From Segatella copri (lineage in GTDB: Bacteria > Bacteroidota > Bacteroidia > Bacteroidales > Bacteroidaceae): DNA of 64,000 bases. The position numbers were made by a program, and so were the translations under genes. The DNA lies in assembly GCF_019249795.2 (NCBI RefSeq), contig NZ_CP156891.1, positions 558,001 to 622,000 on the forward strand, given 5' to 3'. Positions 45,154-53,151 of this stretch are shown here, piece by piece. Positions within the stretch are counted from its first letter, which is position 1. Every line of letters begins with the position of its first letter. The notes beneath the pieces are model-generated. The model had not been told where the DNA came from and did not search any database. It saw only the letters and a list, made by a program, of their open reading frames with translations.

Positions 45154-47214
45154 TTATTGTTCCTCATCTTCCCAAAACTCAGGAAGAAGAGTATAAAGTT
45201 TATCCTCAGGCGTAGAATCTATGTGCTTCAACACATAACAAAGCCAACGCTCAGGATTTTTATCTAGTACCTTACATGCACCAAACAAGGAGTACATCAT
45301 TGCTGCACGCTTACAGGCATCCAAGTCACGGCAGAACAAATAAGCCTTCTTACCCATCACCATGTCACGGATCAGGCGTTCGGTATCATTATTGTCCAAA
45401 GGCATGTCTGGGATGTCTATATAATTGGTCAGCTCTGTATAGTTGCGCAGCATATAGTTCAATGCCTGGTATATATTGCTGTCTTTTGGCACATCCAAGA
45501 TGGCACTTGCAGCCCATAGCTTGAAGTCCTCCCATAGCGGCTCGGCATGGTCCTTCCTGAACTGTGCTTTCTCCTCGCCCTCAAGTTTCTTCTCCTTCAT
45601 CATTTCCTCAATCAGGTTAATGTTCTGGTAGAAGAGAATACCTATCTTTGCTAGATTAGGATTTTCCTTCAAGGCTCGTTCCATTGGTCTTCGAGCATGA
45701 ACGACACAACGACACAATATGCGACCATTTATCTTCTTCAGCCAATCATAGCCAGAGTAACCATCACACATCAGCGCCACACCTTTCCAATCTTTGAGGT
45801 TGTCCATGATGTCAGCAGTACCCCTACCATGCTTGTTTTTCGTATTAACCATGAAGATTGGGATGCCAGTTGCCACAGAACGATACTGAATCAAGTAATG
45901 ATTTACCGTCTTATGCTTCTCGCAGTCCAATATCGGGAATGGAGAGCCATCAGCGCCAAGCAGCAAACTGGACATTACCCGATCCATCTGCAGATTGTAG
46001 AGAGGTTCTATCTTGTCACATACACCCTGATGCCAGTCATCGACTGTTGAAGGAGCGAGTATCAAGTCATCCTGTTTCATCTTCTTTATCTGCCGGTTAA
46101 ACGGCTGATGAAGGACATACTTATTACACTCTAACTGCGCCAATAACTCAGCAGACGCATAACTCTTCCAAAATACGTCCTCATAACAAGAAGACTGCAA
46201 GAGCTTCTGCATTGGATCATCCTTGCGACGAACTACAGGACGACGATATGGCTGAACAAAGTAGCGTACTTTGGCTGGCACGATAAACTCCTGCACCTTG
46301 CCTTGGTAAACAATTACATATTCATCCTCATGTCCTATGTAGCCTTCAGGCCAAAGTACCTTTTCCTCCAAGCGAGGCATATCCTCCAGTATAGGATTTC
46401 GTCCATGTCCCTTCTGTTCCTTTTGGCTATTCAAAAGTTTCTTTATAGCCTTGCGCTTGCGATACTCCTCACAGAATTCACGGCACTCTTGGTAACGTTT
46501 CTTTTCCTCATCAGTGAACTCAACCGAAGCCAATACCTTATCATAGATGTTTTCACGTTCTTCCTTACTAAAGACTACCCGCTCACGCTTTTGAGTAAAT
46601 ATCATCCTGACAAGAGAGGCTATCTGTTCGTTTTTAGACTTGCTTTTAGCTTCAACCTTGGCCAGTTTATCCTTGATTTCATCCGTCAAAGACTCATGCG
46701 CTTCCTTTGCCGCAAGCTGATACTTCTGCAACAGTTCCTGACCTTTGGAAGAATCCTTGTCACCAAGGGCGATGAACGCCTGCATGAACATGTCAAACAT
46801 ATCAGCCAAACGATTCAGCGCAGTTTTCTCGAAACGGGTTTTAGCTGCAGACATCTGCTGGCGAACCTGTTCACTTACATTTTGGGCGATTGTCTCCGCT
46901 TTCTTGTCTACATCAGACTCACGCTTATCCAAAGCCTTATTACGTTCCTCCAATTCCTTGGTCTTATCTGCTAATTGAGCTTCCAACTCTTTTCTGATAC
47001 GTTCTTCTGCTTCAGCAACACGGCGAGCCACCTCCTCGTCAATCAAGTCTTGACGAGTAATGCGCTCCACCTGCAGGTCATGCTCTGCATGCGCTGCCCG
47101 ATCATTGGCATCGGACAACTGGCCTACGGCATTGGCATATTTCTCTGCCAAAGACGTACTTTTCCCTGTATTTTGCTGCTGTTCAAACATATCGTTTACC
47201 TTATTGTTTACCAT
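45154..47214 (-). CDS. tnpC: IS66-type transposase, large variant
   Basis: 686 residues. The N-terminal 260 residues are coiled coil and highly charged (TKELEERNKALDKRESDVDK). The DDE core is visible as LLGADGSPFPI, ALMCDGYSGYDW and LDNNDTERLIRDMVMGKKAY with the terminal acidic residue. The C-terminus has the usual SLFGACKVLDKNPERWL. The first Asp context (GADGSPF) differs from the VDET of standard IS66. The gene appears intact. Confidence 0.9.
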   Translation of the reverse strand: MVNNKVNDMFEQQQNTGKSTSLAEKYANAVGQLSDANDRAAHAEHDLQVERITRQDLIDEEVARRVAEAEERIRKELEAQLADKTKELEERNKALDKRESDVDKKAETIAQNVSEQVRQQMSAAKTRFEKTALNRLADMFDMFMQAFIALGDKDSSKGQELLQKYQLAAKEAHESLTDEIKDKLAKVEAKSKSKNEQIASLVRMIFTQKRERVVFSKEERENIYDKVLASVEFTDEEKKRYQECREFCEEYRKRKAIKKLLNSQKEQKGHGRNPILEDMPRLEEKVLWPEGYIGHEDEYVIVYQGKVQEFIVPAKVRYFVQPYRRPVVRRKDDPMQKLLQSSCYEDVFWKSYASAELLAQLECNKYVLHQPFNRQIKKMKQDDLILAPSTVDDWHQGVCDKIEPLYNLQMDRVMSSLLLGADGSPFPILDCEKHKTVNHYLIQYRSVATGIPIFMVNTKNKHGRGTADIMDNLKDWKGVALMCDGYSGYDWLKKINGRILCRCVVHARRPMERALKENPNLAKIGILFYQNINLIEEMMKEKKLEGEEKAQFRKDHAEPLWEDFKLWAASAILDVPKDSNIYQALNYMLRNYTELTNYIDIPDMPLDNNDTERLIRDMVMGKKAYLFCRDLDACKRAAMMYSLFGACKVLDKNPERWLCYVLKHIDSTPEDKLYTLLPEFWEDEEQ

Positions 47215-47294
47215 TTTTTCCTCGCATGTCGACTGGCTCCATGCACAAGTAGTACTTCAAGTCATCCGTCAACTGACAAACTCTAGCCATAAGC

Positions 47295-47507
47295 CTACAC
47301 TGTTATACTAATGTAGGCTCGAAGCTGTTCGATACTGATGTCAGCAGGGAGAATTAGTGTCACACCATTGGGATAGCTTAATTTTAAATAAGGATTGCGA
47401 CGGTTGCGAACTTTTGCAGACTCACGCATCTCCTTCGCCTCATTGTCGTCGATTACAACCTCGGCGAACTTTGGCTTGCTGTTTAATAGTTTCTTGCCTT
47501 GTACCAT
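47295..47507 (-). CDS. small TnpA-like protein of IS66 element 2
   Basis: 70 residues. The C-terminal half SYPNGVTLILPADISIEQLR corresponds to the conserved end of IS66 orf1 proteins; the N-terminal half is basic (VRNRRNPYLK). It lacks the full N-terminal DNA-binding part, so it is either a minimal form or a shortened relic. It lies 80 bp upstream of the transposase gene and 27 bp downstream of the promoter. Confidence 0.65.
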   Translation of the reverse strand: MVQGKKLLNSKPKFAEVVIDDNEAKEMRESAKVRNRRNPYLKLSYPNGVTLILPADISIEQLRAYISITV

Positions 47508-47617
47508 AATTTGAATAATTAAAAATCATGGTGCAAAGGTACGAAACTTTATCTAGGCACACAATACGGCATTAACCGAATACTTACGATATAATAATAC
47601 AGATATATCCAAAAGTG

Positions 47618-49162
47618 TTATTCCCAACCATATTTTTTCCAATCATAAAAGCAAATCAATTTTCTCATATACGTAGAATAATTGTTATGTTTTATCAGGA
47701 AATCATTGAAGTTTTTATTGATAAAATTACCAAGAATCGGCAATTCTTCTTCCTTTATATTCAAGTAAGGTATAAGAGCTACAGCCTTCCAAACATCCTT
47801 TCCGCTATATTTTTCTATTACTTCTTGTAGGCTGCAAGTTTTCTCATCTTCGGAGAAACTATAAGACTGAAAGTCACATCCTTTTCTTAAAGTATAATTC
47901 ACCCCCAATTTATTTCCACTGTAATTTTGATCACTGTTTATTCCTACTTTCGATAGATATTTATATATTGGGATAAATGCTTTAGGAGATGTCTTGGTAA
48001 GTTGAGGATAAGCATCCGTCAACACTTGTTCTGCATTCAAATCAGTATTTTCAGACAATACATCCTTTAATAATTCAACTGCTTGTATACCTCTATAGCC
48101 TACTGCTGAACGGAATTTATTTATTGCTCCGAAGCCATAAACAACCTGAATAGTCTTATCCTTATCAACTTCAGTAGATGGTAAAACATATATCTGCTTT
48201 TCAGGTTTTTCAGACTGAACAATTTCAAAGAATTGCTTTTTGTATTCTCTAAGCACATTGGCAGGAATAGAACGTTCATAGTATTGAAGGAGTTCATAAA
48301 CTTCCTTAAAACTATGTGTTTTGATTTTGATAACAGGCAAATTCACTTTATTCGCCATCATTATATCCTGACGTTCTATTGTTATAGCATAATCTTCTTC
48401 TGCTATCCATTCTACAAATATGAGGTTATCCTGCAATTTTTGAATATTCGCATTATCTAAACAAGCAACAATAGATTGTAATATCTCCTGAATATTTGAA
48501 TCAGATATAGAATAACCAAGAAAAACTACAGGATGCTCAATAAAAATCGTTATGAGTTTAGCCGCCAAATATGGATACTTTTTACTGAAATTATCATAAT
48601 CGTCTTCAGTAAGCACCAGACTTTTAGGCTCTCTATAGCTACCATGTATTTTGTATATTTCTCCAACACTATACGTAGAAGAAAAGATCAATTGCTCTTG
48701 TCCAATGTATGGAGTAAATTGAGGGAAAAGTCTCTCAGCCGTATCATCCCAATTTGTTGTAATGATACCATCTATACTTAATTTTTCTAAAATATGAATT
48801 TCTTCTTCATATTCTTCAGGAAAATCCCGTAAAGATTGTTTTCTAAGATATTCTGAAATTTTAAATTTAAGAACAGAGCCAGCATCTGTAATGCGATCTT
48901 GAACAGCTTTCTTGAACTCATCACCCTCATCCAAATTCCAAAACTCATCAGTAACATCTTTCGCAATCTCAGTAGCCACCTTGATCAGGGAATTTGTATT
49001 CAGTTTAGAATAATACTGTGCTAGCTTATAAGGAGCAAACATCTGTAATATTCCATCCCATTGCGGAGTATCTAAGTAATGTCGAGAAAAACCGGAACCA
49101 AGAAACAAAAAAGGAGCACCTTTTTTATTTTTGAGTATATTTATAAATTCATCTTTATTCAT
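47618..49162 (-). CDS. SIR2-domain protein (NAD-hydrolase-type defence protein)
   Basis: 514 residues from MNKDEFINILKNKKGAPFLF. A SIR2-like Rossmann domain covers about residues 10-260: LFLGSGFSRHYLD at the nucleotide loop, GIITTNWDDTAERLF with the conserved Asn-Asp pair, EIYKIHGSY with the catalytic-type His, and VVFLGYSISD. SIR2 domains in prokaryotic antiphage systems deplete NAD on infection. The C-terminal 250 residues match nothing I know and may be the sensor. The frame is open for 92 more codons upstream, but that part is repeat-like. It may be read with the toxin-antitoxin pair upstream. Confidence 0.85.
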   Translation of the reverse strand: MNKDEFINILKNKKGAPFLFLGSGFSRHYLDTPQWDGILQMFAPYKLAQYYSKLNTNSLIKVATEIAKDVTDEFWNLDEGDEFKKAVQDRITDAGSVLKFKISEYLRKQSLRDFPEEYEEEIHILEKLSIDGIITTNWDDTAERLFPQFTPYIGQEQLIFSSTYSVGEIYKIHGSYREPKSLVLTEDDYDNFSKKYPYLAAKLITIFIEHPVVFLGYSISDSNIQEILQSIVACLDNANIQKLQDNLIFVEWIAEEDYAITIERQDIMMANKVNLPVIKIKTHSFKEVYELLQYYERSIPANVLREYKKQFFEIVQSEKPEKQIYVLPSTEVDKDKTIQVVYGFGAINKFRSAVGYRGIQAVELLKDVLSENTDLNAEQVLTDAYPQLTKTSPKAFIPIYKYLSKVGINSDQNYSGNKLGVNYTLRKGCDFQSYSFSEDEKTCSLQEVIEKYSGKDVWKAVALIPYLNIKEEELPILGNFINKNFNDFLIKHNNYSTYMRKLICFYDWKKYGWE

Positions 49163-49455
49163 ATTTTTTATTCTTAATACGCATACCTCAGCCATCCGAA
49201 TAACAACTTCGGAATCTTCTTGAAGCAATCGTGAATCACATAAAACCTTGGTACCGATTACAGCGATAGTTTGGTACCGATACAGCGCTTTCACCTCCTT
49301 TGGCAAAGGAAATAAGAATTCGGAAAGCCCCTCTTTACAGGAGATACATCGGGATTCGAAAAACCCTTTGAAAAGGGTCATTGGGATTCCCGAATCGACC
49401 TCATGAACTTCGCTTGAATAAATTGCGGCACTTTCCATGCCATTTTCAATTGTTT
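49163..49455. other. repeat-rich spacer between the YafQ-type toxin gene and the SIR2 gene
   Basis: About 290 bp without its own gene. It contains two copies of ttggtaccgat-tacagcg (49243-49260 and 49270-49286), an accctttg...aaagggt hairpin near 49360-49378, and gggattcg/cgaatccc palindromic pieces. The minus-strand frame is open through all of it into the SIR2 gene. No promoter is evident. It may be a second kind of interspersed repeat. Confidence 0.45.
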
Positions 49456-49731
49456 TTAGAAAACATCACTATGAGAACCAGTATTAGTCATCACTAAAAC
49501 TAGCTCATCATTATATTGTTTCCATATCAACAGCCAATCTGGCATAATATGACATTCCCAACTTCCCGCATATTGCCCAGATAGTTTATGCGGCTTATAT
49601 TCAGGAGGTAATTTTCCAGTCTCTTCAAGTAATCGAATTACTTTCTTTAGCTTTTCCATTGGAAGATTACGTTTTTTACAACGCTTTACATCCTTTTCAA
49701 AGCGACTGGTAGCTATGATTCTGTATTTCAT
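49456..49731 (-). CDS. YafQ/RelE-family toxin
   Basis: 91 residues. The YafQ signature is clear: RFEKDVKRCKKRNLPMEKLK, then HKLSGQYAGSWECHIMPDWL and the end NTGSHSDVF with the late catalytic His. YafQ toxins are ribosome-dependent mRNA endonucleases. The ATG overlaps the antitoxin stop by 4 bp (ATGA), typical of toxin-antitoxin operons. Confidence 0.92.
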   Translation of the reverse strand: MKYRIIATSRFEKDVKRCKKRNLPMEKLKKVIRLLEETGKLPPEYKPHKLSGQYAGSWECHIMPDWLLIWKQYNDELVLVMTNTGSHSDVF

Positions 49732-49931
49732 ATTCCCAACTTTTCAAACATATCATCAACACTTTCATACTCCGTCACTCTACCATGACGAATATCATCC
49801 ATTGCTTCTTCTATCCCTGACATGCTTTTCTGATGATTAGGAACAATCACAACGCCTTTCATTGCCTCAAGAACTTTCTTGAGGCCAGCCATAACACTAT
49901 TATCTTCCACTTGTATAGTTAATGTTGCCAT
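49728..49931 (-). CDS. antitoxin of the YafQ-type pair
   Basis: 67 residues beginning MATLTIQVEDNSVMAGLKKV. A short strand followed by helices suggests a ribbon-helix-helix or related N-terminal domain, and a C-terminal acidic toxin-binding tail (EYESVDDMFEKLGI). It overlaps the toxin start by 4 bp and precedes it. The promoter is TACTTTTG (complement of 49963-49970), part of a 72-bp sequence also present upstream of the Rpn nuclease gene. Confidence 0.85.
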   Translation of the reverse strand: MATLTIQVEDNSVMAGLKKVLEAMKGVVIVPNHQKSMSGIEEAMDDIRHGRVTEYESVDDMFEKLGI

Positions 49932-49960
49932 AACCTATAAATTTAAACGTTAAACTTTTC

Positions 49961-50032
49961 CGCAAAAGTACGCTTTTTTATTGAAACCACCAAGAAAAAA
50001 GCCGAAAATCTGCAAGTTATCAGCCAATTACC
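49961..50032 (-). promoter_or_regulatory. shared 72-bp promoter region, copy 1 (antitoxin promoter)
   Basis: Aligns over its whole length with 54083-54154. Shared blocks: cgcaaaa-tacgctttttt, gaaaccaccaag, aatctgcaagttatc and aattacc. Contains the -7 element TACTTTTG on the minus strand. Confidence 0.7.
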
Positions 50033-50113
50033 TTCAAATCCCCCCAAATATAAATAGCTAACTATTAATTGTAAATTATAAAGTAAGCGTCCAAAAATGT
50101 CACAACGCCCCTA

Positions 50114-50142
50114 TTTGCGGGCTTTTTGCAAAGCCCGCAAAT
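50114..50142. terminator. hairpin in the intergenic region
   Basis: tttgcgggct pairs with agcccgcaaa around ttttgcaa. Strong stem. It could end transcription of the remnant at 50176-50261 on the minus strand. Confidence 0.5.
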
Positions 50143-50175
50143 CTCATTTTTAAATATCTTTCACTAAAATTTTCA

Positions 50176-50261
50176 TTAATCCAAGCAGATTGTCATTGGA
50201 AGCAGGTTCTCGTAGTCCGTTCTACCAGATTTCACGGCCTTGAGCAAAGCCTTGAAATATT
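50176..50261 (-). pseudogene. C-terminal remnant of an unidentified protein, cut by IS66 element 3
   Basis: From the left end of IS66 element 3 the minus strand reads YFKALLKAVKSGRTDYENLL and a few more residues to a stop at 50176. The charge pattern looks like a real C-terminus, with a faint likeness to the ends of Fic-type proteins (YxxAL...A...G.Y..L). Its 5' part is not found on the far side of the IS. The assignment is uncertain. Confidence 0.4.
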
Positions 50262-50361
50262 GTAAATCACCGTTAGAACGTAACTACTGATTTTCAGCAG
50301 TTAGCACATCCAACTTTTTTTAAAAAAGCATATTATTAATTGGTGTTGCCAAAGCTACCTA

Positions 50362-51768
50362 TTAGGCAGCCTTGACATTCACCTTTTTGTTCGAGTTATA
50401 ATTACATGGGATTAGGGACATGAAGTCTTGCTCCCCCTCCATCAGTCGGGTGAGTATATCTTCTATATAATCGCCAAAATTAATGTCATTCAACTTGCAG
50501 CTCTCAAAAAGTGAGAACATAAAAGCTATGTTTTCCGCACCTAAATGGCTACCGGTATGCATCCAGTTTCGCCTACCCATAGCCAAGTGGCGGAACATTC
50601 GTTCGACCGCATTGTTATGCATCTCGACACGGCCATCCTGCAAGAATACCTTGAAGGCCTCATACAAGACTGCTCTGTCTGCAGTAATCACAGGTCCCAG
50701 GCGTTCACGAAGATAAGTCATGATTTGCTGCATCCAACCGTTCAAGGTTGACTGAGCTACCTTCATACCCATCTGTGACAACATATCCAACAAGCGGTTT
50801 CCGGAGAGATGACAGGCAAACTTCGACTCCAGATAGAACCTACAGAAGGATGACATCAAAGGATTACCCTTGATGATACTCTGAGGATACTTGCAGCTCT
50901 GAGGATCAGAACCTGGTACATTAAAGCGTGCTATCTTGTATTCCTTACAATAAACCTCTTGTTTCTGATAGAAGAACAGACGGACTACCCACATATCCTT
51001 CTTACCCTTACGTATGATAACCTTTGCATTCTCAGGAAGATCAGATTTATCTATGCCGAAGGACTTCAAGACTCTAGCTGTTGTTGTATAACGCTTGCGA
51101 GGGAGTTGACTATCTGATTCCTGCTTTTCTTTTTCTGTTTTCTTTGGCAGTTTTACAGCTGGTTGCTCTAGGGCTGAAGATGCCTTAGACTCTTCCTCCT
51201 TATGCTTTTCATCCAACGCCTCGTCAGCAGCATCACTGATTTTCTTTTTCAATCCATCAAGCCCCAACTCACTGACCTCTGCATCGGATGTATCCAATAC
51301 ACCATTCAAGAGCTTGGTCATATCTGAGTTATGAGCAAACTTCCTATGAAGGAGAACCTCGATGATAGTTTTATAATCAACCTGAGCCTTGTCTGCTATA
51401 TCCAACAAGGCATTTGCCTTTTCAAAATCATCTGCCTTGGAATGAAGTCGAGATACCTCTGCTCGTAATTCCGAGTTATCAGATTCCGCTTGGGTCAAAG
51501 CCACCTCCAACACATAGATACGAGCATTTGCATCTGATAAATCTTCGCTTAACATAGAGATACGCTCGTTTGCCTTGTCAAGTTCCTCCGACAACTCTGT
51601 ATTACCTTGCTCAATCTGCTGTTTGAGCAAGCCAACAAGCTGTTTGGACTTGGCAAGGTCATTGCTAGCTTTAGTCAACATTGACTTATACGTAGCAAGC
51701 TGCATCTCTATATTACTCTTGTTATTTATCATGTTTACAAAGGTACTAAATTTCTGCGACATATACAA
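50362..51768 (-). CDS. tnpC: IS66 transposase lacking the central catalytic part
   Basis: 468 residues. The N-terminal coiled coil and the HTH/zinc-like regions are present, then the chain runs from MTYLRERLGPVITADRAVLY straight into EMHNNAVERMFRHLAMGRRN with the last acidic residue. The segment of about 150-170 residues that carries the first two catalytic aspartates in the other two elements is missing, in frame. The protein should be unable to catalyse transposition but might still bind ends or partners. Start alternatives: 51732, just after a TACCTTTG motif. Confidence 0.8.
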   Translation of the reverse strand: MYMSQKFSTFVNMINNKSNIEMQLATYKSMLTKASNDLAKSKQLVGLLKQQIEQGNTELSEELDKANERISMLSEDLSDANARIYVLEVALTQAESDNSELRAEVSRLHSKADDFEKANALLDIADKAQVDYKTIIEVLLHRKFAHNSDMTKLLNGVLDTSDAEVSELGLDGLKKKISDAADEALDEKHKEEESKASSALEQPAVKLPKKTEKEKQESDSQLPRKRYTTTARVLKSFGIDKSDLPENAKVIIRKGKKDMWVVRLFFYQKQEVYCKEYKIARFNVPGSDPQSCKYPQSIIKGNPLMSSFCRFYLESKFACHLSGNRLLDMLSQMGMKVAQSTLNGWMQQIMTYLRERLGPVITADRAVLYEAFKVFLQDGRVEMHNNAVERMFRHLAMGRRNWMHTGSHLGAENIAFMFSLFESCKLNDINFGDYIEDILTRLMEGEQDFMSLIPCNYNSNKKVNVKAA

Positions 51769-51796
51769 CTGTTTCTTGTTAAGAAAAGTTATATAA

Positions 51797-52135
51797 CTAC
51801 TTGTTTTTCAGAAGCTTATAAGATTTCAAAAAAAACAACTTTTCCTCGTATTCCTTGTTTTTCTTTTCCAAAGCTTCTTTTGCTGTCAGAAGAGATTTGC
51901 GCTCTCTCAATAGAGCAAGCAGTGCTTCCTGCTTGCCCAAAATATACTCTTGTATCTCTACCATCGCATCCATGATTTCAACCTGACGCAGATTCATTCG
52001 AGAAATTTCCTCTCGAATCGTCTTTTCATCAGATGAACCTTGCTGCAATGAGACTTGAAGCTCTGCAACACGAGATTGCATACGCTTCAGTTCTGCATGC
52101 ATGGATGGTATCAAACTCTTAATATCAGTATTCAT
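51797..52135 (-). CDS. coiled-coil protein of IS66 element 3
   Basis: 112 residues, almost entirely coiled coil (MHAELKRMQSRVAELQVSLQ, REEISRMNLRQVEI, KEALEKKNKEYEEKLFFL). Its start overlaps the TnpB stop by 4 bp and TnpC follows 28 bp later, so it belongs to the IS operon. Not one of the three standard IS66 genes; it may be a passenger or a split-off N-terminal part of a transposase. Confidence 0.65.
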   Translation of the reverse strand: MNTDIKSLIPSMHAELKRMQSRVAELQVSLQQGSSDEKTIREEISRMNLRQVEIMDAMVEIQEYILGKQEALLALLRERKSLLTAKEALEKKNKEYEEKLFFLKSYKLLKNK

Positions 52136-52464
52136 AATATGATTTCCGTTTGTACGGATGTTGATAGCAACAGTATCAATGTCTCACGGCTTATCTTATG
52201 ACAGCGAGCTGCCTCCAAGAAACGAGGCTTGAGAAACTTACCATCATCAAACCACTTCTGGTATAAGACAAAACCATTGATATCATAATGTAATATTTTA
52301 ACCTTATGGTAATCCTTGGAATAGAAGATGAAGGCTTCATCATAACTATAAGGATCATGCTGCATTTTTTCACGGATGATTCCTGCCAAACCCTCACGAC
52401 CATTGCGCATATCAGTGGGTGTGGAACTCAAATAATAAGTTGTTCGAGAAGTGAAGTTCAGCAT
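52132..52464 (-). CDS. tnpB: IS66 accessory protein TnpB
   Basis: 110 residues: LNFTSRTTYYLSSTPTDMRN at the start, the usual IS66 orf2 opening, then the FYSKDYHKVKILHYDINGFV core and a basic end. Two bases from the TnpA stop. Confidence 0.88.
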   Translation of the reverse strand: MLNFTSRTTYYLSSTPTDMRNGREGLAGIIREKMQHDPYSYDEAFIFYSKDYHKVKILHYDINGFVLYQKWFDDGKFLKPRFLEAARCHKISRETLILLLSTSVQTEIIL

Positions 52465-52466
52465 GG

Positions 52467-52817
52467 CTATGACATTTTACGCAGCAGTTCTGCAACTGCA
52501 AACAGGTTAGTACACTTGATTTCCATCTCATCACCAGTCGGAGACTTCAAAATCAGTCTCTCAACTTGCCAACCTGCAGGAGTTTGTTGCTCGGGAACAA
52601 AATTCTCCCCAACTGTCAAAGCGATAAACTCACCTTCGCCTAGCTTCTTGTTTTCATTTGGTTGAAGCTTATTTGAACGATATGATTTCTTAAACTCAAT
52701 GAGCCAGTCATAATCCACTGCCTCATCCTTACAATACTTGCGCAAGCTACGACCTTTACTATTTTGGTTGTAATCCTGCATCACTTTTTCGAAATATTCC
52801 CTTGTTTCCATTATCAA
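52467..52817 (-). CDS. tnpA: IS66 accessory protein TnpA
   Basis: 116 residues. Helical DNA-binding N-terminus (YFEKVMQDYNQNSKGRSLRK, DYDWLIEFKKSY) and the C-terminal SPTGDEMEIKCTNLFAVAEL that corresponds to the 'NG-xx-L' end of IS66 orf1. First gene of element 3, with the promoter 20 bp upstream. The first two possible ATGs are two codons apart. Confidence 0.85.
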   Translation of the reverse strand: MIMETREYFEKVMQDYNQNSKGRSLRKYCKDEAVDYDWLIEFKKSYRSNKLQPNENKKLGEGEFIALTVGENFVPEQQTPAGWQVERLILKSPTGDEMEIKCTNLFAVAELLRKMS

Positions 52818-52884
52818 ACTGTTTTGATTACGGATGCAAAGGTAATATATTATATAGGTACCGCCATACGGGCTAACGGTGATT

Positions 52885-53012
52885 TACGCATCAATCAAAG
52901 ATGTCTTCAACTGACCATTAGCTCCGATAATCACATTCAGTTTTTTATCGAATTCTACTATTAATTCCTTTATACCACGGAAATTACTAATATATATCTT
53001 ACTCAAGTACAT
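52885..53012 (-). pseudogene. N-terminal fragment of an OLD-family ATPase/nuclease, cut by IS66
   Basis: ATG at 53012 followed by MYLSKIYISNFRGIKELIVE and then FDKKLNVIIGANGQLKTSLI. This is the beta-strand opening and P-loop of AAA15/OLD-family ATPases (including the Gabija GajA type). The P-loop has Leu where Gly is normal (GQLKTS for GxGKS). After DA the IS end supplies a stop codon. No continuation is seen at the other IS end, so the rest was deleted. Confidence 0.65.
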
Positions 53013-53103
53013 ATAATACTGTTTATTATTTTACAAAAGCTAACTTCTATATATTCTCTCATGGATATCTAGCCTACTTTGTTCTTATCTTGAATAACTA
53101 AGA

Positions 53104-53143
53104 TTGGTCCTCCATCCTTATAGCGTAGCTATGCCGAACATCG
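53104..53143 (+). repeat. diverged fragment of the palindromic interspersed repeat (copy F)
   Basis: ggtcctccatccttatagcg and tagctatgccgaacatcg align with ggtccgccaaccttagagcg and tagcggttccgagcaccg of the other copies. Only about 40 bp are recognisable. Confidence 0.5.
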
Positions 53144-53151
53144 AAGAAGAG

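Larger units (their letters stand above)
44990..47587 (-). mobile_element. IS66-family element 2 (no TnpB, long transposase)
   Basis: Terminal inverted repeats: gtaagtatccgctcaactcc at 44990 and gtaagtattcggttaatgcc read inwards from 47587, about 24 of 31 positions alike. It holds a 70-residue ORF and a 686-residue transposase but no TnpB, like the ISBst12-type subgroup. Flanks cgagcacc and gatataat are unlike, so there is no target duplication. Promoter TACCTTTG (complement of 47534-47541) at the right end. Confidence 0.82.
50262..52887 (-). mobile_element. IS66-family element 3 (transposase internally deleted)
   Basis: Both ends begin with the identical gtaaatcaccgttag (50262 onward and inwards from 52887). 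It holds TnpA, TnpB, an extra coiled-coil ORF and a shortened TnpC. Flanking octamers gaaatatt and gcatcaat differ. Promoter TACCTTTG (complement of 52837-52844). It cuts an OLD-family gene on its right and an unidentified gene on its left. Confidence 0.85.
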
